62,121 nt of DNA from Planktothrix tepida PCC 9214 (GCF_900009145.1 NZ_LN889817.1:82403-144523), one strand, 5' to 3'; counted from the stretch's first letter, positions 18,336 to 27,093 are shown. The notes: generated by a model not told the origin, from the sequence alone. A program made the numbers and translations.

Positions 18336-19730
18336 TCAACAATTATTCAACCGTTGACGCGCATTTTCTAACGCTTGTTTTACCTGATTAAACCCAGTTC
18401 CGCCATAACTATTTCGAGCCGAAACCACTTGACGAGGTGCGATCGCTTCATAAATATCTGCCTCAAATTGAGGATGTAATTCTTGCCATTCTGCTAAGGT
18501 TAAATCCTTGAGTAATTTCCCGGCTTCTAAACAAGTTCTGACCACTTTTCCCACTAAATTATAAGCTTCTCGGAAGGGAATTCCTCGTGCGGCTAAATAA
18601 TCCGCAACATCCGTTGCATTCGAGAAATCTTCCGCCACTGCTTCTGCTAAACGGTTAGTCCGAAATTCTATTCCTTCTTCCATTAAAATCGTCATGGATT
18701 CTAAACTGCCTTTCACCGTTTTAACTGCATCAAATAAAGCTTCTTTATCTTCTTGCAAGTCCTTATTATAGGCTAAGGGTAATCCTTTCATAATCACTAA
18801 TAACCCTTGTAAATGCCCAAATACCCGCCCGGTTTTTCCCCTTACTAATTCAGGAATATCCGGGTTTTTCTTTTGTGGCATAATACTAGAACCCGTTGAA
18901 CAGCTATCAGTCAAGGTCACAAAACTAAATTCCTGAGAAGCCCAAAGGGTAATTTCTTCTGCTAAACGGCTCAAATGTACCATAATTAAACTCGCAGCCG
19001 ATAAAAATTCGATCGCCCAATCTCGATCACTGACTCCATCTAAACTATTAGCATAAACCTGCCCAAACCCTAATAATTCTGCACTATAATGGCGATCAAT
19101 GGGAAAAGTGGTTCCTGCTAAAGCACCACTTCCCAACGGACAAATATCGACTCGTTTATACACATCTCCTAAGCGTTCCCAATCTCGATTTGCCATTTCC
19201 ACATAAGCCAATAAATGATGGGCTAAACTGAGTGGTTGGGCGCGTTGGAGATGGGTATAACCAGGAATAAAGGTTTCAACATTTGTTTCTGCTAAATCTA
19301 ATAACACTCGTTGAAAATCAACTAATTGTTGACGAATTTGTTGGATTTGATCTCGTAAATATAAACGGGTATCGGTTCCCACTTGATCATTCCGAGATCG
19401 CGCGGTATGGAGTTTCTTTCCTACATCTCCGACTAATTCCGTTAAACGACGTTCAACTGCAAAATGAACATCCTCCGCATCAACACCAGGGTTAAAGTTT
19501 CCGTCCCGATATTCTTGACGAATTTGTTCTAAACCGAAAACCAGTTTTTCGGCTTCTTCAGGGGTAATAATTCCTGTTTTCGCTAACATTTTGGCATGAG
19601 CAACTGATCCGGTCAAATCATATTCAATCAGTTGGATATCAAACCCAATACTAGCGTTAAACTCTGCAATGGCAGGATGCAGGGATTTTTCAAACCGTTG
19701 GCTCCAGGTTTTCGAGTTTGTTGGGGTCAT
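18336..19730 (-). CDS. argH: Argininosuccinate lyase
   Basis: Cytosolic lyase of the fumarase/aspartase superfamily. It splits argininosuccinate into arginine and fumarate in the last step of arginine synthesis. The 464 residues are full length. Visible motifs are [19 protein letters not shown], the catalytic-His region in [11 protein letters not shown] and the superfamily signature [11 protein letters not shown] near 285. The ATG at 19730 gives [13 protein letters not shown], which fits cyanobacterial homologues. An IS605-type right-end-like hairpin lies about 37 bp upstream of the start. The gene ends in a HIP1-based terminator. Confidence 0.97.
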   Translation of the reverse strand: MTPTNSKTWSQRFEKSLHPAIAEFNASIGFDIQLIEYDLTGSVAHAKMLAKTGIITPEEAEKLVFGLEQIRQEYRDGNFNPGVDAEDVHFAVERRLTELVGDVGKKLHTARSRNDQVGTDTRLYLRDQIQQIRQQLVDFQRVLLDLAETNVETFIPGYTHLQRAQPLSLAHHLLAYVEMANRDWERLGDVYKRVDICPLGSGALAGTTFPIDRHYSAELLGFGQVYANSLDGVSDRDWAIEFLSAASLIMVHLSRLAEEITLWASQEFSFVTLTDSCSTGSSIMPQKKNPDIPELVRGKTGRVFGHLQGLLVIMKGLPLAYNKDLQEDKEALFDAVKTVKGSLESMTILMEEGIEFRTNRLAEAVAEDFSNATDVADYLAARGIPFREAYNLVGKVVRTCLEAGKLLKDLTLAEWQELHPQFEADIYEAIAPRQVVSARNSYGGTGFNQVKQALENARQRLNNC

Positions 19731-19766
19731 ATTCGGGCTTTTTCTGATTCTTTGTCAACTCTACAT

Positions 19767-19804
19767 CTTGACATTCCCCCTAGCTGAAAGCAAGGGGATT
19801 CTTG
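19767..19804 (-). mobile_element. IS200/IS605-type right-end-like remnant upstream of argH
   Basis: On the minus strand the sequence reads AAGAATCCCC, a short imperfect loop, then AGGGGGAATGTCAAG. That is the usual form of the right end of cyanobacterial IS605/TnpB elements: GAATCCC stem, then GGGA-TGTCAA. The argH ATG follows about 37 bases beyond this end. No intact transposase remains next to it. The assignment rests on motif shape and on its resemblance to the rpsP-adjacent copy. Confidence 0.45.
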
Positions 19805-19900
19805 ATGGGAAATACTTTTGTCTCGGTTGCTACAAAATTACTGAAAAATTCACTAAGTTTAACAATACTATTGCTAAATTTTCTATAGTGCTACTTGAAG

Positions 19901-19998
19901 AGGGAACAGGGAACAGGGAACAGTAAGAAGTGAAAGAGTTTCAAGATTCACTCATTGTCCCAACTCTAAATTGAGTCATCAAGGGTGACACTGCATAA
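19901..19998. repeat. Dispersed unit shared with 38451-38535
   Basis: Starts with AGGGAACA-type heptamers, then CAGTAAG, TGAAAG and TTTAAGATT-like sequence, CTGTCCTAACT-like sequence and a GGGT(A/G)ACACT segment. The same order of blocks occurs after the HutX-like gene at 38451-38535, with point differences. This is a moderately conserved dispersed repeat, not a gene. Confidence 0.55.
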
Positions 19999-20306
19999 AA
20001 TCTTGATTTTGTCAAGAGGCTGATTTGAAGCTTCAGGGAAACCTGGAAAAATTCGTGTTCTGTTAAAGCTCAATTGTGTCAGAAAATTATAACTTTTTAC
20101 GAAAGAATGAGAGTTTTAGCCTCTATTTTGACGTTTAGACATAATAAACCCTTAACGGGTGTTTCCTTAAGTGTACCAGAACCCCCATGATTCCGTCAAC
20201 TATTTGAGAGTAATTTTCAATAAAATATCAAAATTTCCTGACATTATTTTCAATAATAAAATTTTCTATATAAATAAAAAGTTTTATCTAATCTATAATG
20301 GCATCT

Positions 20307-20325
20307 GGGTGGGGTCTCCCCACCC
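20307..20325. terminator. GGGTGGGG/CCCCACCC hairpin at mazG 3' end
   Basis: A perfect 8-bp GC-rich stem with a TCT loop, 11 bp past the mazG stop. The flanking CCCCTACAA matches a dispersed hairpin family also seen near 1917-1940 and 46875-46895. It probably ends mazG transcription. Confidence 0.55.
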
Positions 20326-20335
20326 CTACAACGGA

Positions 20336-21160
20336 TTATTTTTTGGCTAGGATGGCTTTTGCTTGTTGCCAGAGGGCATCAAGTTCTTCTAAACTGTATT
20401 CTGAGAAGGGGCGATCGCAAGCTTCCTCAAGTTTTGATAACCGTTGAATAAAGCGATGATTGGTTTCATGTAATCCCATATAGGGATCTAAATCATGCCA
20501 ACGAGCTAAATTAATTAAGACAAATAAAATATCACCTAATTCCGCCTGTTGATGCTCTTTATCCGTTCCTTGAATGGCTTCTTTAAATTCTCCGACTTCT
20601 TCGTCAAATTTATCCCAAACTCCCTCAACATTATCCCATTCAAACCCAATAGCTGCGGCTTTTTTAGAAATTTTCATTCCTGCCATTAGGGGGGGTAATT
20701 GTCGCGCATAACGGCTTAATTTAGAACTTAAATTCTGGGTTTCAGGTGTTTCTCCTTGTTCATTGGCTTTGATTTCTTCCCAATTTTGTCGAACTTCTTC
20801 CACACTATTAACCTCTACGTCACCAAAAACATGAGGATGACGACGAATTAACTTTTCAGTAATATTATTAGCGACATCTGCTATTGAAAATTGTTGAGTT
20901 TCGCTGGCAATTTGAGCTTGTAAAATTACTTGTAATAATAAATCCCCTAATTCATCTACAATGGCCTTTTGATCACCACTGCGAATAGCATCAACCACTT
21001 CATACGCTTCTTCAAGAATATAGGGAATTAACGTTTCTGGAGTTTGTTCTAAATCCCAAGGACATCCCCCCTCTGGCGATCGCAATTTAGCAACCACATC
21101 GATTAAATTTTGTAAGGCAATTAAGTTAGGAGTTAAAGTCATATTTTCAGCGTTGTTCAT
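20336..21160 (-). CDS. mazG: MazG nucleoside triphosphate pyrophosphohydrolase
   Basis: All-alpha NTP pyrophosphatase that hydrolyses (d)NTPs to monophosphates, a house-cleaning role. The 274 residues contain the tandem MazG arrangement. The first domain has GGCPWDLEQTPETLIPYILEE and EEAYEVVDAI, followed by DELGDLLLQV with metal-binding Glu and Asp. The second has GFEWDNVEGVWDKFDEE and AELGDILFVLINLAR. The ATG at 21160 follows AGAGG at 8 bases, which settles the start over a later ATG at 21142. It runs in the same direction as the DUF2227 gene, 42 bp upstream. Confidence 0.95.
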   Translation of the reverse strand: MNNAENMTLTPNLIALQNLIDVVAKLRSPEGGCPWDLEQTPETLIPYILEEAYEVVDAIRSGDQKAIVDELGDLLLQVILQAQIASETQQFSIADVANNITEKLIRRHPHVFGDVEVNSVEEVRQNWEEIKANEQGETPETQNLSSKLSRYARQLPPLMAGMKISKKAAAIGFEWDNVEGVWDKFDEEVGEFKEAIQGTDKEHQQAELGDILFVLINLARWHDLDPYMGLHETNHRFIQRLSKLEEACDRPFSEYSLEELDALWQQAKAILAKK

Positions 21161-21202
21161 TACAAATACCTCTATTGTGATCTAAAACCAGGGTAAAAAA
21201 CT

Positions 21203-21874
21203 TTATTTCTTAGAACGACGAGAAGATTTTTTAGAAGTTGTTGAATTTGATTTTGAACGTTGGGGTTTAATGGGGGGAAGTTCCACAGAAGCAGTTTTAG
21301 AAACTGAGCGTTTGCGTTTTTTCGGTTGTTCAGGTTCTAGGGTAGGGCGAGAAGTTTCTCCTGTTTTTAGCCATTTTCTAAATTCCTTATAAAACGAGTT
21401 CGACCAATCACTAAAAGAATGGCTCATTGCTCCCATTTCTAATCCTAAATAAACCGCAATACATTCTCTGGGATAACGGGAGAGGGAACTTAAACTATTT
21501 TGAGCAATTTCTAAAGGATTTGAGGAAATCAGCCCTAAATATTCTGCAATTAGTAATCCCAAAAGCCCAATTAAACCAAGACCACCCCCTAAATAAAGAA
21601 TCCTCAACGCCGTACCAATAAACGGCCCATGCGATAAAAAGGAGCGATGACGTAAACTATTTTGATAGGGAACCCAGAACCATCGCAACAGTCCCCAGCG
21701 TTGAAACTGTCGGGAGTCGATATCTAAATCTGGCCCAAACATTAACCCACTAAACAGGAAACTTCCTGTCACCAGAAAGGTTAAGTGACTGCTGCGAGTT
21801 TGGCTCCAGGTCAAACCCGCAATAAACGGTAAGCTCCAAAGGGTAATACGGTCGTGGGTTTGACCAGAGGGCAT
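21203..21874 (-). CDS. DUF2227 putative metal-binding membrane protein
   Basis: Member of DUF2227, a family of predicted metal-binding membrane proteins related to YdjM/phospholipase-like hydrolases. His and Asp motifs are in order: GQTHDRIT near 4-11, GPDLDIDS near 47-54, and LRHRSFLSHGPFIG near 74-87. Hydrophobic segments lie at about 13-30, 33-47 and 85-115. The C-terminal 50 residues are Lys/Arg/Ser-rich and probably disordered. Biochemical function is unknown. It may be cotranscribed with mazG downstream. Confidence 0.85.
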   Translation of the reverse strand: MPSGQTHDRITLWSLPFIAGLTWSQTRSSHLTFLVTGSFLFSGLMFGPDLDIDSRQFQRWGLLRWFWVPYQNSLRHRSFLSHGPFIGTALRILYLGGGLGLIGLLGLLIAEYLGLISSNPLEIAQNSLSSLSRYPRECIAVYLGLEMGAMSHSFSDWSNSFYKEFRKWLKTGETSRPTLEPEQPKKRKRSVSKTASVELPPIKPQRSKSNSTTSKKSSRRSKK

Positions 21875-21905
21875 GGGGGATGAAAATTAAAAATTGCTAA
21901 TAGGG

Positions 21906-21933
21906 TTGTGCTTCTAAAAGTTTATGTTATAAT
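21906..21933 (+). promoter_or_regulatory. Candidate promoter of tRNA-Val
   Basis: A perfect TATAAT (21928-21933) with TTGTGC 16 bases upstream (21906-21911). Initiation would fall about 10 bp before the tRNA 5' end. Confidence 0.5.
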
Positions 21934-21950
21934 AAATTAATGTGTGAATC

Positions 21951-22022
21951 GGGCGGTTAACTCAGCGGTAGAGTGCTTCCCTTACAAGGAAGAGGCCACA
22001 AGTTCGAATCTTGTACCGCCCA
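21951..22022 (+). tRNA. tRNA-Val (anticodon TAC)
   Basis: 72-nt tRNA with a complete cloverleaf. The acceptor arms GGGCGGT and ACCGCCC pair, with discriminator A. The D-loop contains AGCGGTA. The anticodon stem CTTCC/GGAAG holds the loop CTTACAA with anticodon TAC, reading GUA valine codons. The T-arm is ACAAG-TTCGAAT-CTTGT. CCA is not encoded. Immediately downstream is a degenerate inverted copy of the same tRNA. Confidence 0.97.
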
Positions 22023-22025
22023 TTA

Positions 22026-22087
22026 TTGATTATAAACTTGTAAGCCTTTCATTATAAGGGAAGCACTCTACACTGAGTTAACAGCCC
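22026..22087 (-). pseudogene. Inverted degenerate copy of tRNA-Val
   Basis: On the minus strand this stretch begins GGGCTGTTAACTCAGTG and continues TAGAGTGCTTCCCTTA, then ACAAGTT. It aligns with tRNA-Val from its 5' end through the anticodon arm and into the T-arm. The differences are G to T in the acceptor arm, a D-loop deletion and a broken anticodon stem. The 3' acceptor half is lost, so it cannot fold as a tRNA. Together with the real gene it makes a long inverted repeat with almost no spacer. Confidence 0.8.
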
Positions 22088-22101
22088 TTACTTGTATCCA
22101 G

Positions 22102-22272
22102 TTAGTTATTCTTCAAGGATACAAGATAGATACAAGTTTGACAGTAACCCTTCACATCACCTTTACCCTTACCGGGGCTATCAACTTTCAGATTTACTTC
22201 CAGTTGTATGTACTTAGGGAAGTCAGCAGAACTTTTTGCCGGCAGTAAAAATTTTCTCCCCAATCCGTAAGC
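22102..22272 (-). pseudogene. C-terminal remnant of an unidentified protein
   Basis: An open frame of about 56 codons with no start codon of its own. It encodes a coding-like sequence containing FPKYIQLEVNLKVDSPGKGK and then KGYCQTC, followed by a stop. Its 5' end abuts the inverted-repeat element at 22275-22555, which probably removed the rest of the gene. I do not recognise the family. The C-x-x-C near the end hints at a metal-binding or recombination-type tail, but that is speculation. Confidence 0.4.
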
Positions 22273-22274
22273 TC

Positions 22275-22555
22275 AAAAATGGCTCTCCTGTACCTATGGT
22301 GATAAGTAAATCTTATAAAGAAAGACAAGCTAGTAGCTTTTCACGCATCATCTCAAAATTTTTGAAGCCATAGCTTTGACAAAGAATTAATAAGTCTAAT
22401 TTAAGAACAATAAAACTTTCTTGTTCTTGACAAGTGAACACCGTAATATTCGCTTATGTTGAGCAAACGCTCTAGTTGAAAGTCCATATTCAGTCGGAGT
22501 GTAAAACGTAGCTTACGCTACATTTTACACTATTTATTGAGGAGAGCCGTTTTTT
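22275..22555 (-). mobile_element. Miniature ISL3-like element with terminal inverted repeats
   Basis: About 280 bp bounded by inverted repeats ending GGCTCTCCT (22281-22289 and 22540-22548), each preceded by an A-run. ISL3-family elements typically have termini starting GGCTCT. Inside, on the minus strand, a frame starts MDFQLERLLNISEYYGV at 22487. After a frameshift it continues as TCQEQESFIVLKLDLLIL and ends near 22320. This looks like a short N-terminal transposase remnant. A 14-bp hairpin (22499-22530) sits at one end. The family assignment is tentative. Confidence 0.45.
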
Positions 22556-22565
22556 CATCCTAGGT

Positions 22566-23957
22566 TTATAAAATTCGCTGTAGAATCAGATAAACTAACC
22601 GAAATAAAGCGGTGACAGCCACAGCGAATATAGCCGTTATTAAAGGAACTATGATTAAAATCAAATAAAATTTGAGTTTTAATAAAATAAAATATAAAAT
22701 TCCAATCGATATAAAAGGGATAATAATAAAATCAATTCCTCTTTCAATCCAATGGTGATATTGAGCCAATATTAATCCACTCAAACCGACTAAAATTAAA
22801 ACTAATAGTAGAATAGGGTTAATATTAAAAACCTTAAATAAGGCAAATCCTAAGCAACTGAAAACCCCTAATTCAAACCCGGTAAACGCCGCACCCGATA
22901 GCAATTCTAAGGGAGAAGCAAAACGATTACTGACAGCAGGTTGTAGTTGGGTTGTGCGAGGAGAAACCACAGGAGATGGAACTGGGGAAGGTTGAGGAAT
23001 GGCTAGAATAGAAGGGGGATTTAAAGCACTTAAAACTTGGGGAGCGGAACCAAAGCGATCGCTCGGTGTCGGTAATAACATTTTATCTAAAATTGCAGCT
23101 AATTCATCGGAAACCGAAACAAATTGTTTCCATCGCCATTGATCACTATAACTATCAAATAACTCTTGGGGTTCTTTTCCGGTTAATAATACCAGACAAG
23201 TTGCCGCCAACGCATATAAATCTGTTGAAGGAAAGACCGTATATCCTCGCATTTGTTCAGGGGGAGCGAACCCTAATGAATAAATTCCCGTCGAGGTTCC
23301 CCCCGGACTTTGGGTGACTTGTTTAACCGCCCCAAAATCTAATAAATGTAAACGACCTTGATAATCCCGCATAATATTAGAGGGTTTAATATCTCGATGA
23401 ATCACATCATGATCATGAACAAATTCCAGAATTTTGAGAATTTCTTCTAACACTTCTTGAACTTCTGCTTCTGAAAATTGTCCTTTTGCAGCGAGTTCCG
23501 TTTCTAAGTTTTCGCCATTAATATATTCTTGAACAATATAAAAAAATTGTTGGGGTTTCGAGGAATGCCATCCCGGTGCTTCTAAGGGAAAATAGGCAAA
23601 TAAATCGGGAATTTGGGGATGTGTATTGCCCAACTGTTCCAACACATGAGCTTCTCGTTCAAATAGCATTTGTGCTGTTGCTAATTGTTGAGAATTGAAA
23701 TCTGAGGAGGGTTGAAATTGCTTAACAACACAATATTTAAGGGTGGGAGATCGACGATCTTTGGCTAGAAATGCCGTCCCAAATCCCCCTTTTCCTAATA
23801 ATCTTTCTGGGAGATACCGACCATCTAAAATTAACGGCATTCCACAGGTTGTACAAAATTTTTGCTGCACCGTTTTGAGGGTCATTTGATCCTCTAAATC
23901 TATAAAATTATTGCGATCAGCACCCAAACAACCTGGACGAGTACAGTAAATTTTCAT
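22566..23957 (-). CDS. Ser/Thr protein kinase with N-terminal zinc ribbon and C-terminal membrane anchor
   Basis: Eukaryotic-type protein kinase of the cyanobacterial 4-Cys class. Cysteines 5, 10, 35 and 38 form a predicted zinc ribbon. The kinase domain spans about 48-305, with Gly loop GKGGFGTAF (55-63), Lys79 in VVKQF, catalytic HRDIKPSNIM near 188, DFGAV near 210 and an APPEQ activation-segment end. A Pro-rich linker precedes three to four hydrophobic segments at about 360-463, so the catalytic part is probably cytosolic and membrane-tethered. A second, truncated kinase of the same class lies at the right end of the window. Substrates are unknown. Confidence 0.93.
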   Translation of the reverse strand: MKIYCTRPGCLGADRNNFIDLEDQMTLKTVQQKFCTTCGMPLILDGRYLPERLLGKGGFGTAFLAKDRRSPTLKYCVVKQFQPSSDFNSQQLATAQMLFEREAHVLEQLGNTHPQIPDLFAYFPLEAPGWHSSKPQQFFYIVQEYINGENLETELAAKGQFSEAEVQEVLEEILKILEFVHDHDVIHRDIKPSNIMRDYQGRLHLLDFGAVKQVTQSPGGTSTGIYSLGFAPPEQMRGYTVFPSTDLYALAATCLVLLTGKEPQELFDSYSDQWRWKQFVSVSDELAAILDKMLLPTPSDRFGSAPQVLSALNPPSILAIPQPSPVPSPVVSPRTTQLQPAVSNRFASPLELLSGAAFTGFELGVFSCLGFALFKVFNINPILLLVLILVGLSGLILAQYHHWIERGIDFIIIPFISIGILYFILLKLKFYLILIIVPLITAIFAVAVTALFRLVYLILQRIL

Positions 23958-24079
23958 AGGATTTTGCAGAAATAGGGAACAGGAAATCGTTATTATTTTT
24001 CCATTTTTTGATAAAAATAATGATCATTCAGGATGCTTTTTTAAAAGGAGATTTCGGAAAACCCTAGCAATTTTCAGAA

Positions 24080-25114
24080 TTAAAGTTCTGGTTCCTGGGG
24101 ATCGTTTAAATCGGAAGGGGGAATAAAGGTGTCAAACGCTGTCGATTTTTTAGCTGCATTTTGAGAAACCTCTTGAGTGTTTAACATCCAATCTTCGGGG
24201 GTAAATAAAGGTAAAATATCCCGACTAAAGGCTTCAGCCGCCTTGGATTGATAGCGATTAGGATTAACAATAACTGAAAGCATTCGTTTGACCACAACAT
24301 CTTCAATCATAACTCGGTGTAAAACGTTCATTTGTAGTTCTTTTTCAATCGCCGAAGTCGAAACAAATGCAGCCCCTAATCCCGCTTGTACCGTATTTTT
24401 AATCGCTTCAATAGAATTTAACTCCATTTCCACTTTCAGACAACGGGGGTCAATTTCACATCGGGTTAAAACTTGATCAATGACTTTGCGAATGGTTGAC
24501 TGAGAATCCAAAGCAATAAATTGTAGTTGATACAAATCTTCTTTTTGAATTGTATTTAATTGGGCGAAGGGATGGGACGGAGGAATAATTAAGGCTAATT
24601 CATCTTCAACATAAGGTTGAATCGTTAACGCATCTTGTAATTCCGGTGGAACTTCTCCCCCAATAATCGCTAAATCAATTTGTCCATTCGATACACTCCA
24701 AGCCGTTCTTCGAGTTGAATGAACGTGTAACTGTACCGCCACATCAGGATATTTTTCGCGAAATAATCCAATCATGCGTGGGAGTAAATAGGTTCCGGTG
24801 GTTTGGGATGCACCCACAATTAATGTTCCGCCTTGAAGATTTTGTAAATCCTCGATCGCGCGGCAGGTTTCCTGACATAAACTCAGGATTTTTTCGCCAT
24901 AATTCAAAAGTAGATGTCCGGCTTCTGTTAATTTTGCTCTTCGTCCTCCCCGATCAAATAAAGGAACACTTAACTGTCGTTCTAAATTTTGCACTTGTAA
25001 ACTAATGGCGGGTTGAGACACATATAAACTATCCGCGGCTCGCTTAAAACTTCCCTCAGCCGCGATCGCTTTGAGAATGCGTAATTGATCTAAGGTAAAA
25101 GGAACATCTGTCAT
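24080..25114 (-). CDS. LysR-type regulator, RbcR paralogue
   Basis: Transcription regulator of the RbcR/Ycf30 branch, which senses carbon and redox metabolites and controls RuBisCO and related genes. The winged helix at 1-65 has [20 protein letters not shown] and [17 protein letters not shown]. The effector-binding domain begins near 95 with [18 protein letters not shown]. The 344 residues include a C-terminal tail (about 310-344) longer than in the neighbouring paralogue. It lies 96 bp downstream of a closely similar gene on the same strand, so the two arose by tandem duplication. Which of the pair keeps the RbcR role is unclear. Confidence 0.9.
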   Translation of the reverse strand: MTDVPFTLDQLRILKAIAAEGSFKRAADSLYVSQPAISLQVQNLERQLSVPLFDRGGRRAKLTEAGHLLLNYGEKILSLCQETCRAIEDLQNLQGGTLIVGASQTTGTYLLPRMIGLFREKYPDVAVQLHVHSTRRTAWSVSNGQIDLAIIGGEVPPELQDALTIQPYVEDELALIIPPSHPFAQLNTIQKEDLYQLQFIALDSQSTIRKVIDQVLTRCEIDPRCLKVEMELNSIEAIKNTVQAGLGAAFVSTSAIEKELQMNVLHRVMIEDVVVKRMLSVIVNPNRYQSKAAEAFSRDILPLFTPEDWMLNTQEVSQNAAKKSTAFDTFIPPSDLNDPQEPEL

Positions 25115-25210
25115 TGTTGGAAAGGGTAAAAAATTTAGGTTAAAATCCTGTAGAGAATTAGAGCATTACCTCAGCACTAAATCTCACCAGTTAGAAAAAA
25201 TGGGATAAAA

Positions 25211-26200
25211 TTAATCCGATAAAGGCAATGCCGTATAGTCCAGAGGATGCTGGATATCAATAGAATGTTGGTTAAAGTTAGGGCTGGCAAATTTAGGTAA
25301 AATTTCATTGGTAAACGCTTCAGCCGCCTTTGATCGATAGCGATTGGGATTATAAATCACAGATAAAGTTCGTTTAACAATGACTTGATCAATTTTAACG
25401 CTTTGGATCACTCCCATTTGCAATTCTTTTTCAATGGCAGAGGTAGACACGAACGCGACCCCTAATCCCGACTGAACGGCATTTTTAATCGCTTCAATAG
25501 AACTCAGTTCCATTTCTAATTTAAGCTGGGTGGTATCAATTCCACACCGCGTTAAAACTTGATCAATGACTTTACGAATGGTGGATTGAGAATCCAAAGT
25601 AATGAATTTTAACTGATATAAATCCTCTTTGAGAATGGTTTCTTGTTGGGCAAATTCATGGGAAGTTGGAACAATCAACGCCAGTTCATCCTCAGCATAG
25701 GGAACAATTTCCAACGCCTGAGCCAGTTCCGGGGCAATTTCACCCCCCACTATCGCTAGGTCAATTTGTCCATTCACCACACTCCAAGCGGTGCGTCGTG
25801 TCGAATGAACGTGTAACTGTACCGAAACATCGGGGTATTTTTCCCGAAATAAACCGATCATCCGGGGGAGCAAATAGGTTCCGGTGGTTTGAGACGCCCC
25901 AATGATCAAAGTTCCCCCTCGCAGATTTTGTAAATCGTCAATGGCGCGACAGGTTTCTTGACACAGGGACAAGACTTTTTCACCATAACTGAGGAGCAGA
26001 TGACCTGCTTCGGTCAGTTGAGCGCGACGTCCCCCGCGATCAAATAAGGGTACATTTAACTGTCGTTCCAGATTTTGTACCTGGAGACTGACAGCCGGTT
26101 GGGAGACGTACAAGCTATCAGCAGCGCGTTTAAAGCTGCCTTCAGCCGCAATGGCTTTGAGAATGCGTAACTGATCTAAAGTGAATGGAAGGTCAGACAT
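25211..26200 (-). CDS. rbcR: LysR-type regulator RbcR
   Basis: LysR regulator with the RbcR/Ycf30 sequence: [20 protein letters not shown] at the start, [19 protein letters not shown] near 55-73 and [20 protein letters not shown] near 125-144. The start at MSDLPF is favoured over a TTG three codons upstream. The effector domain covers about 92-300. The start region diverges from the Z-ISO-like gene 131 bp away, so LysR-style autoregulation or control of that gene is possible. The downstream gene is a paralogue with most of the helix-turn-helix unchanged, so both may bind related operators. The symbol is given by family resemblance. Confidence 0.88.
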   Translation of the reverse strand: MSDLPFTLDQLRILKAIAAEGSFKRAADSLYVSQPAVSLQVQNLERQLNVPLFDRGGRRAQLTEAGHLLLSYGEKVLSLCQETCRAIDDLQNLRGGTLIIGASQTTGTYLLPRMIGLFREKYPDVSVQLHVHSTRRTAWSVVNGQIDLAIVGGEIAPELAQALEIVPYAEDELALIVPTSHEFAQQETILKEDLYQLKFITLDSQSTIRKVIDQVLTRCGIDTTQLKLEMELSSIEAIKNAVQSGLGVAFVSTSAIEKELQMGVIQSVKIDQVIVKRTLSVIYNPNRYRSKAAEAFTNEILPKFASPNFNQHSIDIQHPLDYTALPLSD

Positions 26201-26331
26201 ATTCCTCAACCTCGGTAAAATCAGGAAGCGTGATGGCTATTAGGTTTGGGGATCAAGTTCTTTCAGCATACTGCGGGATGATCTGTATTGAAATTAACTT
26301 TATTATCTAACTAAATCGAGAAGAGGTAAAA

Positions 26332-27045
26332 ATGTCCGAGAATTGGCTGACTCCGAGCCATTTTGTCATGGTTGGGTTACTGTTGGGATTTGCGATCGCC
26401 CATAGTGGGTTAGCAGCATTACGGCCTTGGGGAGAAGCGAAAATTGGCCCGCGATTCTATCGAATTTTATTTGCGTTAGTGAGTATCCCCTTTGCCACCG
26501 TCCTGATTATCTACTTTTTTAATCACCGTTATGATGGATTACAGTTGTGGTCTGTGCAGGATGTTCCCGTTGTTAAACCCATTGTTTGGGTGTTATCAGC
26601 GATTTCCTTTATTTTTCTGTATCCGGCCACCTTTAATTTGTTAGAAATTGCCGCCATTGCTAAACCGGAAGTTCATCTGTATGAAACGGGAATTATCAGG
26701 ATTACCAGACATCCGCAAATGGTGGGTCAAGTGATTTGGTGTATCGGTCATACCTTGTGGATGGGAACCAGTTTCACCTTGTTAACCTCCCTAGGGTTAG
26801 TTTTGCATCATTTATTTGCAGTTTGGCATGGCGATCGCCGTTTGTTCGCTCGTTATGGACAATCCTTTGAAACCGTGAAATCTCGGACTTCTGTGATTCC
26901 CTTCTTAGCCATTGTCCAAGGTCGTCAAACCTTTGAATGGAAGGAGTTTTTTCGCTGGGCTTATTTAGGAGTCGGTCTTTTTATTCTCCTACTCTGGCAA
27001 GCTCATCCACTATTAATTCGTGCCACAGGTAACGTAGACTGGTAG
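26332..27045 (+). CDS. NnrU-family 15-cis-zeta-carotene isomerase (Z-ISO) homologue
   Basis: Membrane protein of the NnrU family that aligns closely with plant Z-ISO, a haem-dependent isomerase of the 15-cis bond in zeta-carotene. Shared blocks are AHSGLAALRPWGE (about 23-35), NHRYDGLQLW (60-69), FLYPATFNLLEIAAIAKPE (84-102), TRHPQMVGQVIWC (118-130), HHLFAVWHGDRRLFARYG (154-171) and KSRTSVIPF. The His residues in HHLF, RHP and AHSG include the likely haem ligands. There are five to six membrane helices. It starts at ATG 26332 after AGAGG. It is usually auto-labelled only as NnrU, so the specific call matters for carotenoid annotation. Confidence 0.82.
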   Translation: MSENWLTPSHFVMVGLLLGFAIAHSGLAALRPWGEAKIGPRFYRILFALVSIPFATVLIIYFFNHRYDGLQLWSVQDVPVVKPIVWVLSAISFIFLYPATFNLLEIAAIAKPEVHLYETGIIRITRHPQMVGQVIWCIGHTLWMGTSFTLLTSLGLVLHHLFAVWHGDRRLFARYGQSFETVKSRTSVIPFLAIVQGRQTFEWKEFFRWAYLGVGLFILLLWQAHPLLIRATGNVDW

Positions 27046-27093
27046 CATGATCCCAGGGATATAAAAACATTCATTAATAAAATTCGAGGGATC

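Larger units (their letters stand above)
19731..20335. other. Repeat-rich intergenic region between mazG and argH
   Basis: About 600 bases without a supported gene. From left to right it holds an IS605-type hairpin (19767-19804), a copy of a dispersed unit starting with GGGAACA heptamers (19901-19998), AT-rich unique sequence, and a GGGTGGGG/CCCCACCC hairpin (20307-20325). An open frame crossing the left part overlaps the argH start and is not credible. Confidence 0.6.

Noticed and set aside
19669-19926. 85-codon plus-strand frame upstream of argH
   Set aside because: It runs antisense into the argH start and through the IS605-type hairpin and heptamer repeats.
22026-22087. Second functional tRNA on the minus strand
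   Set aside because: The anticodon stem is broken, the D-loop is shortened and the 3' acceptor strand is missing.
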